DNA of 64,000 nucleotides from the NCBI GenBank assembly GCA_946221065.1, contig CAMIIO010000012.1, positions 1 through 64,000 on the forward strand. The letters are read 5' to 3'. Both the position numbers and the translations under genes were made by a program. Of the stretch, positions 8,847-17,447 are shown piece by piece. Position 1 is the first letter of the stretch, and each line of letters begins with the position of its first letter. This stretch comes from an uncultured Rothia sp. (GTDB lineage: Bacteria; Actinomycetota; Actinomycetes; Actinomycetales; Micrococcaceae). The notes under the pieces are model-generated. The model did no database searches. It was given only the letters and a program-made list of their open reading frames with translations, and was not told the DNA's origin.

Positions 8847-9551
8847 GTGGAACAACAGACCCCTAGCCACAACACATTACCCCTAGCGAGCCCCGCTACA
8901 GCAAGAGATATGCAAATTTTTGTGGAGAGATTACGGAGTATTAACTCCAACGCTGCCGTACGTCTTATTGCCCGCGGAAAAACGGCGGCGGTTCTCGGGT
9001 GCACTATCGAACCTGTCGGATTGAATGACACCACTCCCATGATTTTAGGAATGCGCGCTTTTCCCCTGGCAGCCACTGCCCAGTTAGATAGCACCGTGGG
9101 AGGGTTTGCGCTAGAACAAGAACTCGCTGAAGCGCTCGCGGACTCCGCCACCGACGTCGTCGAACTGAAAATTCCGCAGGTGAGCGTGAACGCCATGTGG
9201 GCGGGAATCCTCCCACCGCTTTCCGGATGGGAAAAAGCTGGAGAAATACCCTTCGCACTCGCCAGAGAAATAGGGGAGAGGGCCGTACGTGAGGTGCAGC
9301 AGGCGCTACCTGTAGCACCGGGCCAATCTCTGGTGCAGAATATACGTGCCAAAATCTGGGGCGAACCACTCAACGCAGATTACCCAGAGATACCACGCGG
9401 TATGGCAATAACTGCACTGCTCCTAGGAGTACTACCCACCCAGAACACCGCCCTACCTATCATGTGCCACGGCGATTGGACTCGGCTCAATACGCCGGCA
9501 GGCTATGTTTTACTTGGTCCTAAAAACTCGCTGGGCCTGATTCAAAAATAA
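8847..9551 (+). CDS. conserved actinobacterial protein of unknown function
   Basis: I do not recognise this 234-residue protein. It starts at GTG after a weak ribosome-binding region. It has no signal peptide, membrane segment or cysteine-rich motif; it reads as a soluble alpha/beta protein with repeated hydrophobic strands (AAVRLIARGKTAAVLGCTIE, GMRAFPLAAT) and a tryptophan-containing centre (NAMWAGILPPLSGWEKAG). Codon composition matches its surroundings and the frame is open over its whole length, so it is a real gene. It is divergent from tesB and converges on the globin gene with only 21 bases between the stops. Confidence 0.75.
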   Translation: MEQQTPSHNTLPLASPATARDMQIFVERLRSINSNAAVRLIARGKTAAVLGCTIEPVGLNDTTPMILGMRAFPLAATAQLDSTVGGFALEQELAEALADSATDVVELKIPQVSVNAMWAGILPPLSGWEKAGEIPFALAREIGERAVREVQQALPVAPGQSLVQNIRAKIWGEPLNADYPEIPRGMAITALLLGVLPTQNTALPIMCHGDWTRLNTPAGYVLLGPKNSLGLIQK

Positions 9552-9572
9552 AACGCACCATCCTTGAAAACG

Positions 9573-9974
9573 CTAAGCACGATTTTGCATGGCATGAGCC
9601 GCGCGCTCAAGATAATCCCATAACATTGCCTCGTGCATGGGTGGAAGATTCAGCGTGTCCACAGCCTCACGCATATAATCTAACCACGTATCACGTTCTT
9701 TCGGTCCTATATTGAACGGTAGATGCCTCATACGCAAACGCGGATGACCGCGCTCGGCTTGGTAAGTGGATGGCCCGCCCCAATACTGTGCAAGAAACAT
9801 CCGCAGACGACGCTCGGCGGGGCCAAGGTCCTCCTCCGGGTACATTGCAGAGAACTCAGGGTCAGCAGCTACCCGCCGATAAAACTCATGGCATAGCTTT
9901 TCGAAGACGGGCGCGCCGCCTACTTGCTCATAGAAACTTAGTTGAGCGGCAGGCTCTTGAGGCGAAGAAGTCAT
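9573..9974 (-). CDS. glbO: group II truncated hemoglobin (trHbO type)
   Basis: A small heme protein (133 residues) of the 2-on-2 globin fold, linked in actinobacteria to oxygen/NO/peroxide chemistry. Visible family features are SFYEQVGGAPVFEKL at the N-terminus, the B-helix FYRRV (Tyr B10), MYPEEDLGPAE (CD region), YWGGPSTYQAERGHPRLRMRH with the proximal His in RMRH, and TWLDYM carrying the G8 Trp typical of group II. I chose the ATG giving MTSSPQEPA; an in-frame GTG 42 bases upstream would add 14 unconvincing residues. Confidence 0.93.
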   Translation of the reverse strand: MTSSPQEPAAQLSFYEQVGGAPVFEKLCHEFYRRVAADPEFSAMYPEEDLGPAERRLRMFLAQYWGGPSTYQAERGHPRLRMRHLPFNIGPKERDTWLDYMREAVDTLNLPPMHEAMLWDYLERAAHAMQNRA

Positions 9975-10052
9975 AAATAAAAGTGTAGCGTGCCTATCTA
10001 TGAAGCGGTTTTCCACGCCCCGATGTGTTGGGCGACCTCAAATCCGCACACA

Positions 10053-10095
10053 AAAAGGTGCTGCTGGGGTTCCCTTCACCTCAGCAGCACCTTTT
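10053..10095. terminator. strong terminator hairpin downstream of pepN
   Basis: A 14-bp perfect stem, AAAAGGTGCTGCTG/CAGCAGCACCTTTT, has a T-rich tail on either strand. It ends pepN, read leftward. Confidence 0.85.
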
Positions 10096-10125
10096 ATCCA
10101 AGAGCACTTCAGAAATTAATTCACC

Positions 10126-12663
10126 TTAGCGATCCGCTACCTGAACCTTCAACGCACGTCGTACCCCATCACGACGCTCAGCAACCTGACGATACAGCGA
10201 GCCGGCATCCTCGGGAAGAGCTGCCAGATACTTCTCTGTTCGCTCAAGAAGCTCCTGTGAAGGTTCACTGGGGTAAAGACCGCCAATCACCTGCTGCGAG
10301 ATCTCATGACTACGCTCACGCCACACACTCTCAATCTCGGCAAAATACTTCTCTACATAAGGTTCAGTCAGCTCTGCACTTTCTCCCTTGAAGAACCCGG
10401 CAATAGCAGAACGCTGCACAATATTAGAGAGCGTATTGCTCTCCACAACATCTGCCCATACCTGCGCCTTCACCTCAGCCGTAGGAATAGCAGCCTTGGC
10501 GGTAGCAGCAGCCTGCTGACCGTTAGAGGTATTATCCCGCTCAAGCTCCTTCTCAATCTGCTCAGCGGTACAGCGTCCACCGGCAGCCAAAGAAATCAGC
10601 AGAGCCCACCGCAAGTCAGTATCAATCTCCAAACCATCCAGCTTCTCAGTGCCTTCCAATAACGCCTCAACATGGTTGAGTTGCTCCTCGGTATGCGCCA
10701 TACGAGCAAAACTCAACACAAACTGCAACTGGTTATCGGAGCCGGCCTCAGCAGACTTCACAATCTCCCACAAACGATCCGCGGCGTCCTTACGGATAGC
10801 CTCTGCGCGCTCACGGTTGGTGTAAGAACGCAATGAAAGCTCTAAGTTAGCCAACTGAATACGAACGGCCGTAGATACTGTTTCTTGACCAATATTGTTC
10901 AGCACCAACTCCACAAAATCGCTGGCGGGCATCTCAGCATCGCGGGTGGTATCCCAGAACGAACCCCAAATCACCCCACGGGCCACGGGGGAATCGATAT
11001 CACCCAGATGTTCAATAGCAATAGCGCGAGACTTCTCATCCATACGAACCTTGGCGTAAGCAAGGTCCTCGTCATTGACCAAAATAAGGTCGGGCCGTGC
11101 CAACCCTGCCGCCTCACTCACCTCGGTCAGCTCGCCGTCGACGTCAATCTCAAAACGCTCAACACGGGTCAAAGCGTCGCCGTCAAGATTATAGAAGCCA
11201 ATCACCAAACGGTGCGGGCGAAGAGTTTCGTACCCCTCGGCAAAGCTCTGACGAATCTTCAACGAAGCAATCTTGCCGTCGTTTTCTTCAACCTCAGTAG
11301 TCAGAGTATTTACCCCAGCCGTCTCAAGCCACTTAGCAGACCAACCCTTCACATCCCTACCGGAGGTCTTTTCCAACTCAACCAAAAGATCATTCAGCAC
11401 GGTGTTCTGATAGGCGTGCTTGGCAAAATACTCAGTGAGCGCCGCCATAAAGTTCTCCTGACCAACCCACGCCACCATCTGACGGAGCACCGAAGCACCC
11501 TTAGCATAGGTAATACCGTCAAAGTTCACCTGCACATCGTTAAGATCGCGGATAGGCGCAACAATCGGGTGAGTGGAGGAAAGCTGATCCTGACTATAAG
11601 CCCACGTCTTCTCTGAGGCAGAGAACGTTGCCCACGCCTCATCGGCAAAGCGAGTATTCTCTGCAGTAGCAAGAGTAGACATAAACTCGGCAAAAGATTC
11701 ATTCAGCCACAGATCATTCCACCACTTCATCGTCACCAAATCGCCAAACCACATGTGAGCCAACTCGTGCAAAATAGTCACGGCACGACGCTCCACCATA
11801 GCCTCAGTAGGCTTAGAACGGAAAATATAATTTTCCAAGAACGTCACAGCACCAGCATTTTCCATGGCACCGGCATTGAACTCGGGAACAAAAAGCTGAT
11901 CATACTTCTCAAACGGATACGGAGTCTTGAACTGCTCCTCAAAGAACTCAAAACCTTGGCGAGTAAGCGTAAAAATCTCCTCGGCGTCAAGGTAAGGCAT
12001 CAACGACTTACGAGCAAAAACACCCAGCGCAACTTCGCGCCCCTTAGAATTAGTCAGCGATGAGGTGACCTTATCGTAGGGACCGGCAATAATCGCGGTG
12101 ATATACGAAGAAATCCGCGGAGTAGGCTTAAAACTCCAGGTCTTGCTACCTTCACCAACAACGACGTCGAGCGCCGGCTGATTCGACACAACCTCCCAAT
12201 GCTCGGGAGCAGTCACCACAAACTCAAACTCTGCCTTTAAATCCGGCTGCTCAAAAACCGGGAAAACCCGGCGAGAATCAGGAACCTCAAACTGAGAATA
12301 GAGATAAACCTCACCATCTACCGGATCCACAAAACGATGCAAACCCTCGCCAGTATTGGTGTAAAGAAAATCTGCATCAATACTCAACACATTGTGCTCA
12401 GCTAGCTCAGGAAGCCGAATACGCACACCGTCTGCAACAGCAGTATCTACCGGCTCTCCATTCAGCTCAATGCTCCGAACAGTATCAGTAATCGCATCAA
12501 TAAAAGTGCTCTCACCTGAGACAGCATCAAAATCAATGGTTGCCTTAACCCCAAAAATACGCTCACCCTGAGTGAGATCTAACTGAACTTTATAGGAGTT
12601 AACACGGCTAACAACAGCTGCCCGCTGTTCTGCTTCTGAACGTGTCAGGTTCATTCCTGGCAT
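10126..12663 (-). CDS. pepN: aminopeptidase N (M1 zinc metallopeptidase)
   Basis: Removes N-terminal residues from peptides in the cytoplasm. The 845-residue protein has the usual M1 order. An N-terminal beta domain is followed by the substrate-anchoring GAMENAGAVTF, then HELAHMWFGDLV from about residue 299 and NESFAEF, which supply the HExxH zinc ligands, catalytic Glu and third ligand (HExxH-x18-E). The C-terminal half is the ERAP1-like helical domain. Length fits the actinobacterial (Streptomyces lividans type) PepN. Single gene, with its own terminator, divergent from rpiB. Confidence 0.95.
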   Translation of the reverse strand: MPGMNLTRSEAEQRAAVVSRVNSYKVQLDLTQGERIFGVKATIDFDAVSGESTFIDAITDTVRSIELNGEPVDTAVADGVRIRLPELAEHNVLSIDADFLYTNTGEGLHRFVDPVDGEVYLYSQFEVPDSRRVFPVFEQPDLKAEFEFVVTAPEHWEVVSNQPALDVVVGEGSKTWSFKPTPRISSYITAIIAGPYDKVTSSLTNSKGREVALGVFARKSLMPYLDAEEIFTLTRQGFEFFEEQFKTPYPFEKYDQLFVPEFNAGAMENAGAVTFLENYIFRSKPTEAMVERRAVTILHELAHMWFGDLVTMKWWNDLWLNESFAEFMSTLATAENTRFADEAWATFSASEKTWAYSQDQLSSTHPIVAPIRDLNDVQVNFDGITYAKGASVLRQMVAWVGQENFMAALTEYFAKHAYQNTVLNDLLVELEKTSGRDVKGWSAKWLETAGVNTLTTEVEENDGKIASLKIRQSFAEGYETLRPHRLVIGFYNLDGDALTRVERFEIDVDGELTEVSEAAGLARPDLILVNDEDLAYAKVRMDEKSRAIAIEHLGDIDSPVARGVIWGSFWDTTRDAEMPASDFVELVLNNIGQETVSTAVRIQLANLELSLRSYTNRERAEAIRKDAADRLWEIVKSAEAGSDNQLQFVLSFARMAHTEEQLNHVEALLEGTEKLDGLEIDTDLRWALLISLAAGGRCTAEQIEKELERDNTSNGQQAAATAKAAIPTAEVKAQVWADVVESNTLSNIVQRSAIAGFFKGESAELTEPYVEKYFAEIESVWRERSHEISQQVIGGLYPSEPSQELLERTEKYLAALPEDAGSLYRQVAERRDGVRRALKVQVADR

Positions 12664-12869
12664 AGTGTTCCTTTCTACTCATCATAGTGCTAAAGATAAT
12701 TTTCGTAGCTAGCCGTTCCCGCCTCCATTAGAATGGAAGAACTAGACAAATAGCTACGAGCCTTCTGTGTAGACTCTAGTATTTTTGCTCTAAAAAACAT
12801 ATTCTGTGGGATTGCACACTTATTCCCACAACCAATGACTCGGCTAAGAGCCTGAATAAGGAGAACTCG

Positions 12870-13367
12870 TTGCGCGTACACATTGCTACCGATCACGCTG
12901 GTTTGGAAATGAGTAATTTTTTTATTGAAAAGCTCTCTGAAGACGGCTACGAGATGGTAAACCACGGTCCTGAGTCCTACGACCCGGTAGATGACTATCC
13001 CAGTTTTTGCATTAACGCCGCGCTCGCTGTGAAGCACGACCGTGAGCAGGGGCTGGACTCTTTGGGTATCGTACTGGGCGGTTCCGGCAATGGCGAACAA
13101 ATCTCGGCTAATAAAGTTGAGGGCATTCGTGCCGCACTGGTGTGGAACAAAGATACCGCGGCGCTTGCCCGCGAACACAATAATGCTCAGGTTGCAGCTA
13201 TTGGTGGACGTCAGCATTCGTTGGAAGAAGCTCTTGAGATTCTGCGTGTGTTCCTTGCCGCTGAATGGACCGGCGAAGAACGTCATGAACGTCGTATTGC
13301 GCAGGTAGGCGAGTATGAGCGTACCGGTGCTATTGCGGGAAAGAACATTACTTCCTTTAAGCAGTAA
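12870..13367 (+). CDS. rpiB: ribose-5-phosphate isomerase B
   Basis: Interconverts ribose-5-phosphate and ribulose-5-phosphate in the pentose phosphate pathway. MRVHIATDHAGLEM and GGSGNGEQISANKVEGIRAA are the phosphate-binding and active-site segments of the actinobacterial subgroup, which has GSGNG where E. coli RpiB has the catalytic Cys. At 165 residues it is of normal length. Translation begins at a TTG preceded by a clear AAGGAG (12858-12863), so the rare start is well supported. The DNA glycosylase gene follows 48 bases later, possibly in the same transcript. Confidence 0.94.
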   Translation: MRVHIATDHAGLEMSNFFIEKLSEDGYEMVNHGPESYDPVDDYPSFCINAALAVKHDREQGLDSLGIVLGGSGNGEQISANKVEGIRAALVWNKDTAALAREHNNAQVAAIGGRQHSLEEALEILRVFLAAEWTGEERHERRIAQVGEYERTGAIAGKNITSFKQ

Positions 13368-13415
13368 ATTTTCTAACAACGTTTAGCGGTACACACAATA
13401 AATCGGGGGAGAGGC

Positions 13416-14312
13416 ATGCCAGAAGGGCACTCTATTCATCGTTTAGCGCGACAAATGAATGATGTATTTGCGGGACAAAAACTGGAAGTCTCCAGCCCTC
13501 AAGGCCGGTTTGTTGATGGGGCGAAGTTGCTTGATGGGCAAGTGATGGAACGTGCCTTTGCGCATGGTAAACATCTCTTCTTAGCCTTTGAGCACCAACG
13601 TTTCTTAGATGTTCATCTGGGGATTTATGGAGCCTGGACTTTTGGCGGAGATAGCGAATTTGTGGGAGCTTCTAGCATTGGAGCGCCGCGAAAGGTAGGG
13701 GAGCGCGAGCAAGGATTTTTGCCTAGCTCTTCCGAAAGTTACCTTGGTCCGCCTCCACCTACATCAACGGTTCGTGCCCGGCTGGTGAGTGAGCATGGCT
13801 GGGCAGATTTAGTAGGCCCTACGGTGTGTCGGGTTCTTACTGTCGCCGAGGTAGAGTCCGTGCGCGCTCAGCTCGGTCCAGATCCGCTGAACGACGACGC
13901 TAGCCCGCAAGATTTTTTGAAAAAAGCTCAGCGTACCGCCCGCCCGATTGGTGCGGTGCTCATGGATCAAAAAGTAATTTCCGGCGTCGGTAATATTTTT
14001 CGTGCTGAATCGCTCTTTCGCTGTGGGGTGAACCCGATGGTTCCGGCAAAAGAGTTGAGTGAGCAACAACTCCTTGAATTATGGGAAGATAACCGGAAGC
14101 TCATGAACATCGGTGTGCGGGTAGGGCGTATTATCACGACGACGCCGCAAGACCGCCCCGGTACTCCCGAGGACGAAGCTTGGCCGGAGCATGCAAACTA
14201 TGTGTATTTGCGGCATGGGAAACCTTGTAGACACTGTGGGGCAGAAGTTCGTTTAGAGGAGCTTAACGGGAGAAAACTTTACTGGTGTCCGCGGTGCCAG
14301 CCTGCCGGGTAA
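13416..14312 (+). CDS. nei: Fpg/Nei-family DNA glycosylase/AP lyase
   Basis: A base-excision repair enzyme for oxidised bases. The protein begins MPEGHSIHRLAR, giving the invariant Pro nucleophile and Glu after Met removal; the His at position 5 fits the actinobacterial Nei2/endonuclease VIII branch rather than MutM. The H2TH region contains QKVISGVGNIFRAE, and the C-terminus carries a CxxC/CxxC zinc finger (CRHC ... CPRC). At 298 residues it has normal length with all catalytic elements. Which damaged base it prefers cannot be read from sequence. GGGGGAGAG precedes the ATG. Confidence 0.9.
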   Translation: MPEGHSIHRLARQMNDVFAGQKLEVSSPQGRFVDGAKLLDGQVMERAFAHGKHLFLAFEHQRFLDVHLGIYGAWTFGGDSEFVGASSIGAPRKVGEREQGFLPSSSESYLGPPPPTSTVRARLVSEHGWADLVGPTVCRVLTVAEVESVRAQLGPDPLNDDASPQDFLKKAQRTARPIGAVLMDQKVISGVGNIFRAESLFRCGVNPMVPAKELSEQQLLELWEDNRKLMNIGVRVGRIITTTPQDRPGTPEDEAWPEHANYVYLRHGKPCRHCGAEVRLEELNGRKLYWCPRCQPAG

Positions 14313-14420
14313 AAATGAACATCGGGGGAGCGAGACAAAAAATTTTCAAAAATCTTCTGTTTCGATTTGACAACACCTATGAGAATTGTGTTTACTATAA
14401 AAGTCCCATCCGGACGAAAC

Positions 14421-14491
14421 GGGGATGTAGCTTAATGGTAAAGCCTCAGTCTTCCAAACTGATTACGCGGGTTCGATTCCCGTCATCCCCT
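14421..14491 (+). tRNA. tRNA-Gly (TCC)
   Basis: The 71-nt cloverleaf has acceptor stem GGGGATG/CATCCCC and discriminator T, as expected for glycine. Anticodon stem TCAGT/ACTGA encloses CTTCCAA, anticodon TCC, and the T loop is TTCGATT. A TTGACA (14367-14372) lies upstream with TACTAT at 14393-14398; the 20-base gap is long for a promoter, so that assignment is uncertain. Confidence 0.95.
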
Positions 14492-14501
14492 CTCAATAAA
14501 T

Positions 14502-14540
14502 GGCCTGACCTTCGGATGTATCGGAAGGGAAGGCCTTTTT
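14502..14540 (+). terminator. terminator after tRNA-Gly
   Basis: A GGCCT ... AGGCC stem with an inner TTCGG/TCGGAA pairing is followed directly by TTTTTATT. Confidence 0.75.
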
Positions 14541-14664
14541 ATTGTCACTTTCATATGTAGCGGTAACACATGGCATAATAAGCCACGCCGCAACTCGCTA
14601 AAGCCGGTGAAAGTGGGAAAAAATAAAAAATACCGCTAAACTTTTAGTGCTTGCGGCATTTTTG

Positions 14665-14739
14665 CGGGGTGTGGCGTAGCTTGGCTAACGCGCCTGCTTT
14701 GGGAGCAGGAGATCGCAGGTTCGAATCCTGTCACCCCGA
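14665..14739 (+). tRNA. tRNA-Pro (TGG)
   Basis: The acceptor stem is CGGGGTG/CACCCCG with discriminator A. Starting with C1-G72 is typical of bacterial tRNA-Pro. Anticodon stem CCTGC/GCAGG encloses TTTGGGA, anticodon TGG, and the T arm is GCAGG/CCTGT around TTCGAAT. No CCA is encoded. Confidence 0.95.
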
Positions 14740-14750
14740 CATGAAATCAC

Positions 14751-14780
14751 AAAACCCGCCGCGTTTAACGGCGGGTTTTT
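14751..14780 (+). terminator. terminator after tRNA-Pro
   Basis: AAAACCCGCC/GGCGGGTTTTT hairpin with a T-tract, 11 bases after the tRNA. Confidence 0.85.
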
Positions 14781-14862
14781 GTTTTTCATAAGCCCCAAAC
14801 TTTAGAAGTGGATTACCCAACCGGGTGAATCCGTCCAACTATGTATCAGGAGACCCACGGAC

Positions 14863-16173
14863 GTGAAAACTGCCGTCGAGAAGCTCAATCCGACCCTCGC
14901 AAAGATCGAGGTCGAGGTTCCTTTCGCTGAGTTCAAGACTTACCTTGACCGCACCTACAAGTCTCTGGCTCAGCAGATCCAGGTGCCCGGCTTCCGTAAG
15001 GGCAAGACTCCCCGCGCACTCATCGAGCAGCGCGCCGGATTCGATTTCATCGTCGAAAACGCTCTCAACGAAGGCCTGAACGAGTTCTACCAGCAGGCAC
15101 TTGCTGAAAATGACCTCACCCCGCTGGCTCAGCCTGAGCTGGATGTTGTGTCCAAGCCTGAAGAAGGCAACCGTGAGAACGACGTCAAGCTCACTATTGA
15201 GGTTACCGTTCGCCCCGAAGTTGAACTGCCTGACTACGAAGGTATCAAGGTTGAGGTGGCAGCCGTAGAGGTTTCTGAGGAAGACGAGCAGAAGCAGCTT
15301 GATGCCCTCCGCTCACGCTTTGGTACCCTCAAGACCGTTGATCGTCCCGCAGCCGCTGAAGACTTCGTGACTATCAACCTGCACGCTTCCATCGATGGCG
15401 AGGAAGTTGACGCCGCTAATGATCTTTCTTACCAGGTGGGCGCAGGTACCATGTTGGAAGGCATGGATGAAGCACTAACCGGTTTGTCTGCCGGCGAAGA
15501 CGCTACCTTTGAAACCAAGCTTGCCGGTGGCGAGCACTCCGGTGAAGAAGCAACCGTTAAGGTTGAACTCACCGCTGTGAAGGAACGTGAGCTTCCTGAA
15601 GCTGACGATGAATTTGCTCAGCTCGCTTCCGAGTTCGACACCATTGACGAGCTCAAGGAAGACCTCAAGAAGCAGGCTGCAGACGCAAAAATTGCTGAGC
15701 AGGGTGCAGAGGCGCGCGATAAGGTTCTTGAGAAGCTTGTTGAACTCGTTGAGATTTCCGTGCCCGAGAAGGTTATCGAAGAGCAGCTGAACCAGCACTT
15801 CAACAACCCCAATGCAGAAGCAGATCACGACACCGATGAACACCGTGCCGAGGTTCGTGCCAACGCAGAAGTTGCCTTCAAGAACGAGATGATTCTTGAC
15901 GCCATCGCCGAAAAGGAAGAGATCGGTGTTGAGCAGGCTGAGCTGATTGACTACATCATCACCATGTCTTCTCAGTACGGTATGGATCCCAACCAGTTTG
16001 CTCAGATGCTGGACGGTTCCGGCCAGGCTGGCCTCATGGTTGGCGAGGTTCGCCGTTCCAAGGCTCTGGCTTCAGTGATTGAAAAGGCTGAAATCAAGGA
16101 CTCTGAGGGCAACGATGTTGACCTTTCCAAGTACTTGGGCGTAGAAGAGGCAGCGGAAGAGTCTGCTGAGTAA
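14863..16173 (+). CDS. tig: trigger factor chaperone/prolyl isomerase
   Basis: A ribosome-bound chaperone meeting nascent chains at the exit tunnel. The 436 residues follow the family order. An N-terminal ribosome-binding domain carries GFRKGKTP (44-51, the L23-binding signature), followed by an FKBP-type PPIase domain from about 150 to 240 (EDFVTINLHASIDGEEV, GTMLEGMDEALTGL) and a helical C-terminal chaperone domain with a very acidic tail. GTG start at 14863, with CAGGAGA upstream. It stands alone between tRNA-Pro and the iron importer and has its own terminator; clpP/clpX lie about 4 kb on, beyond an inserted iron operon. Confidence 0.96.
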   Translation: MKTAVEKLNPTLAKIEVEVPFAEFKTYLDRTYKSLAQQIQVPGFRKGKTPRALIEQRAGFDFIVENALNEGLNEFYQQALAENDLTPLAQPELDVVSKPEEGNRENDVKLTIEVTVRPEVELPDYEGIKVEVAAVEVSEEDEQKQLDALRSRFGTLKTVDRPAAAEDFVTINLHASIDGEEVDAANDLSYQVGAGTMLEGMDEALTGLSAGEDATFETKLAGGEHSGEEATVKVELTAVKERELPEADDEFAQLASEFDTIDELKEDLKKQAADAKIAEQGAEARDKVLEKLVELVEISVPEKVIEEQLNQHFNNPNAEADHDTDEHRAEVRANAEVAFKNEMILDAIAEKEEIGVEQAELIDYIITMSSQYGMDPNQFAQMLDGSGQAGLMVGEVRRSKALASVIEKAEIKDSEGNDVDLSKYLGVEEAAEESAE

Positions 16174-16186
16174 TTTTTCTCGCTAG

Positions 16187-16225
16187 AAAGTGGGGCTTCC
16201 TCTGATGAGGGAGCCCCACTTTTGT
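16187..16225 (+). terminator. terminator after tig
   Basis: A long stem (AAAGTGGGGCT ... AGCCCCACTTT, extended inward by CCTC/GAGG) ends in TTTTGTG. Confidence 0.85.
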
Positions 16226-16284
16226 GTTAATACAATGTAAGAGACGTAACAAAGCAGTAATTAGGAAATAAAAAGCTTTCGGAA

Positions 16285-16313
16285 TTGAACTTAGGTTATC
16301 CTAAGGTTACTCT
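16285..16313 (+). promoter_or_regulatory. promoter with DtxR/IdeR-type iron box for the siderophore importer
   Basis: TTGAAC (16285-16290) and TACTCT (16308-16313) are spaced 17 bases apart as -35 and -10. The spacer is filled by CTTAGGTTATCCTAAG (16290-16305), a perfect 6-bp inverted repeat closely resembling the DtxR/IdeR consensus. Iron-loaded repressor bound here would block polymerase directly, so the operon should be iron-repressed. Confidence 0.8.
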
Positions 16314-16368
16314 GGTGGAGACACACAACATCGCCCTCAGTGGCCATAAACACTCTAAGGACTTGTCT

Positions 16369-17373
16369 ATGTCTCAACGCGCACTGCCCATCGCTACTCT
16401 AGCTTTAGCAGCATTACTTGGCATTACCGGATGTGGAGCTAATACCTCTGAAAATTCCTCCGATACCTCAGCTTCGGCATCATCGACTGCTGGTGAAAAT
16501 ACCCTAAGCCTTGAGGATAACCACGGCACCCAGACCATCACTAAGCCGGTGGGAAATGTTGCCGTTACCGATAACCGTTCGTTTGAGATTTTGGATCAAT
16601 GGGATGTAAAGCTGGTTGCTGCACCCAAACCCATCATCCCCTCAACAGTTGAGAACTATAAGAATGACGACTCAATTGTTGATATTGGTAATCACCGCGA
16701 ACCTAATTTGGAGCTATTAGCATCGGCTGAACCTGACCTTATTGTTAACGGGCAGCGCTTCGCCCAACACTATGACGACATCGCTAAGCTTAACCCGGAT
16801 GCCACTATCGTGGAATTTGAGCCCAGGGATGGTGAAAAACTCGATGAAGAGCTCAAACGTCAAACTCTTGCTCTTGGGAAAATCTTTGATAAGAATGATG
16901 AAGCCCAGCAGCTTGTCGATGACTTTGACGCGGCTTTAGAACGGGCAAAAAAGGCATACGATCCATCAAAGAAGGTCATGGCGGTGAATGTTTCTGGTGG
17001 TGAAATTGGATATATAGCACCAGGGCAGGGACGTTTCTTCGGACCGGTTTTTGATCTTCTGGATTTTGCACCGGCCTTGGAAGTAGAAAATGCTTCCGAT
17101 GATCATAAGGGCGATGACATTAGCGTAGAAGCTATCGCAGAAGCTAACCCGGATTGGATTCTTGTTCTGGATCGTGACGCCGCGTTGAGCTCGGTAGAGA
17201 ATGCGGTTCCGGCTGAGCAGGTAATTGAGAACAATGCAGCGCTAAAGAATGTTAGCGCAGTCAAAGATAAAAACCTGGTATATGCACCCAAAGATACCTA
17301 CACTAACGAGAACATTATTACCTATACAGAAACCCTTAACTCCCTTGCGGATGCCTTTGAAAAAGCTAAATAA
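16369..17373 (+). CDS. siderophore ABC transporter substrate-binding lipoprotein
   Basis: A 334-residue extracellular lipoprotein that captures ferric siderophore for the permeases downstream. The N-terminus MSQRALPIATLALAALLGIT ends in a lipobox with lipidated Cys22 (ITGC), then a Ser/Thr-rich linker. The body is a class III binding protein (NVAVTDNRSFEILDQW, LELLASAEPDLIVNGQR, EANPDWILVLDRD) resembling FatB/YclQ/CeuE, so catecholate or citrate-type siderophores are likely ligands; this is inference. The ATG chosen has AAGGA eight bases upstream. A longer in-frame start lies inside the promoter and is rejected. Iron-box promoter upstream, hairpin downstream. Confidence 0.9.
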   Translation: MSQRALPIATLALAALLGITGCGANTSENSSDTSASASSTAGENTLSLEDNHGTQTITKPVGNVAVTDNRSFEILDQWDVKLVAAPKPIIPSTVENYKNDDSIVDIGNHREPNLELLASAEPDLIVNGQRFAQHYDDIAKLNPDATIVEFEPRDGEKLDEELKRQTLALGKIFDKNDEAQQLVDDFDAALERAKKAYDPSKKVMAVNVSGGEIGYIAPGQGRFFGPVFDLLDFAPALEVENASDDHKGDDISVEAIAEANPDWILVLDRDAALSSVENAVPAEQVIENNAALKNVSAVKDKNLVYAPKDTYTNENIITYTETLNSLADAFEKAK

Positions 17374-17402
17374 TCGTTCTCAGAATTTCTCCTAGCTAGC
17401 AC

Positions 17403-17434
17403 AGAAGCCGCTCTGGCATACCGGAGCGGCTTCT
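17403..17434 (+). terminator. intercistronic hairpin inside the iron operon
   Basis: An AGAAGCCGCTC/GGAGCGGCTTCT hairpin lies between the binding-protein gene and the first permease. It lacks a T-tract, and GAGGT for the next TTG start follows immediately. It probably protects or partly terminates the upstream message so that binding protein is made in excess. Confidence 0.6.
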
Positions 17435-17447
17435 AGAGGTCTTTAAA

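Noticed and set aside
10885..11616. A 243-codon open frame opposite pepN
   Set aside because: It lies wholly inside the opposite strand of pepN, has no ribosome site and no recognisable motif.
16285..16368. A longer N-terminus for the siderophore-binding lipoprotein
   Set aside because: It would begin inside the iron-box promoter and would put 28 residues in front of a clear lipoprotein signal peptide.
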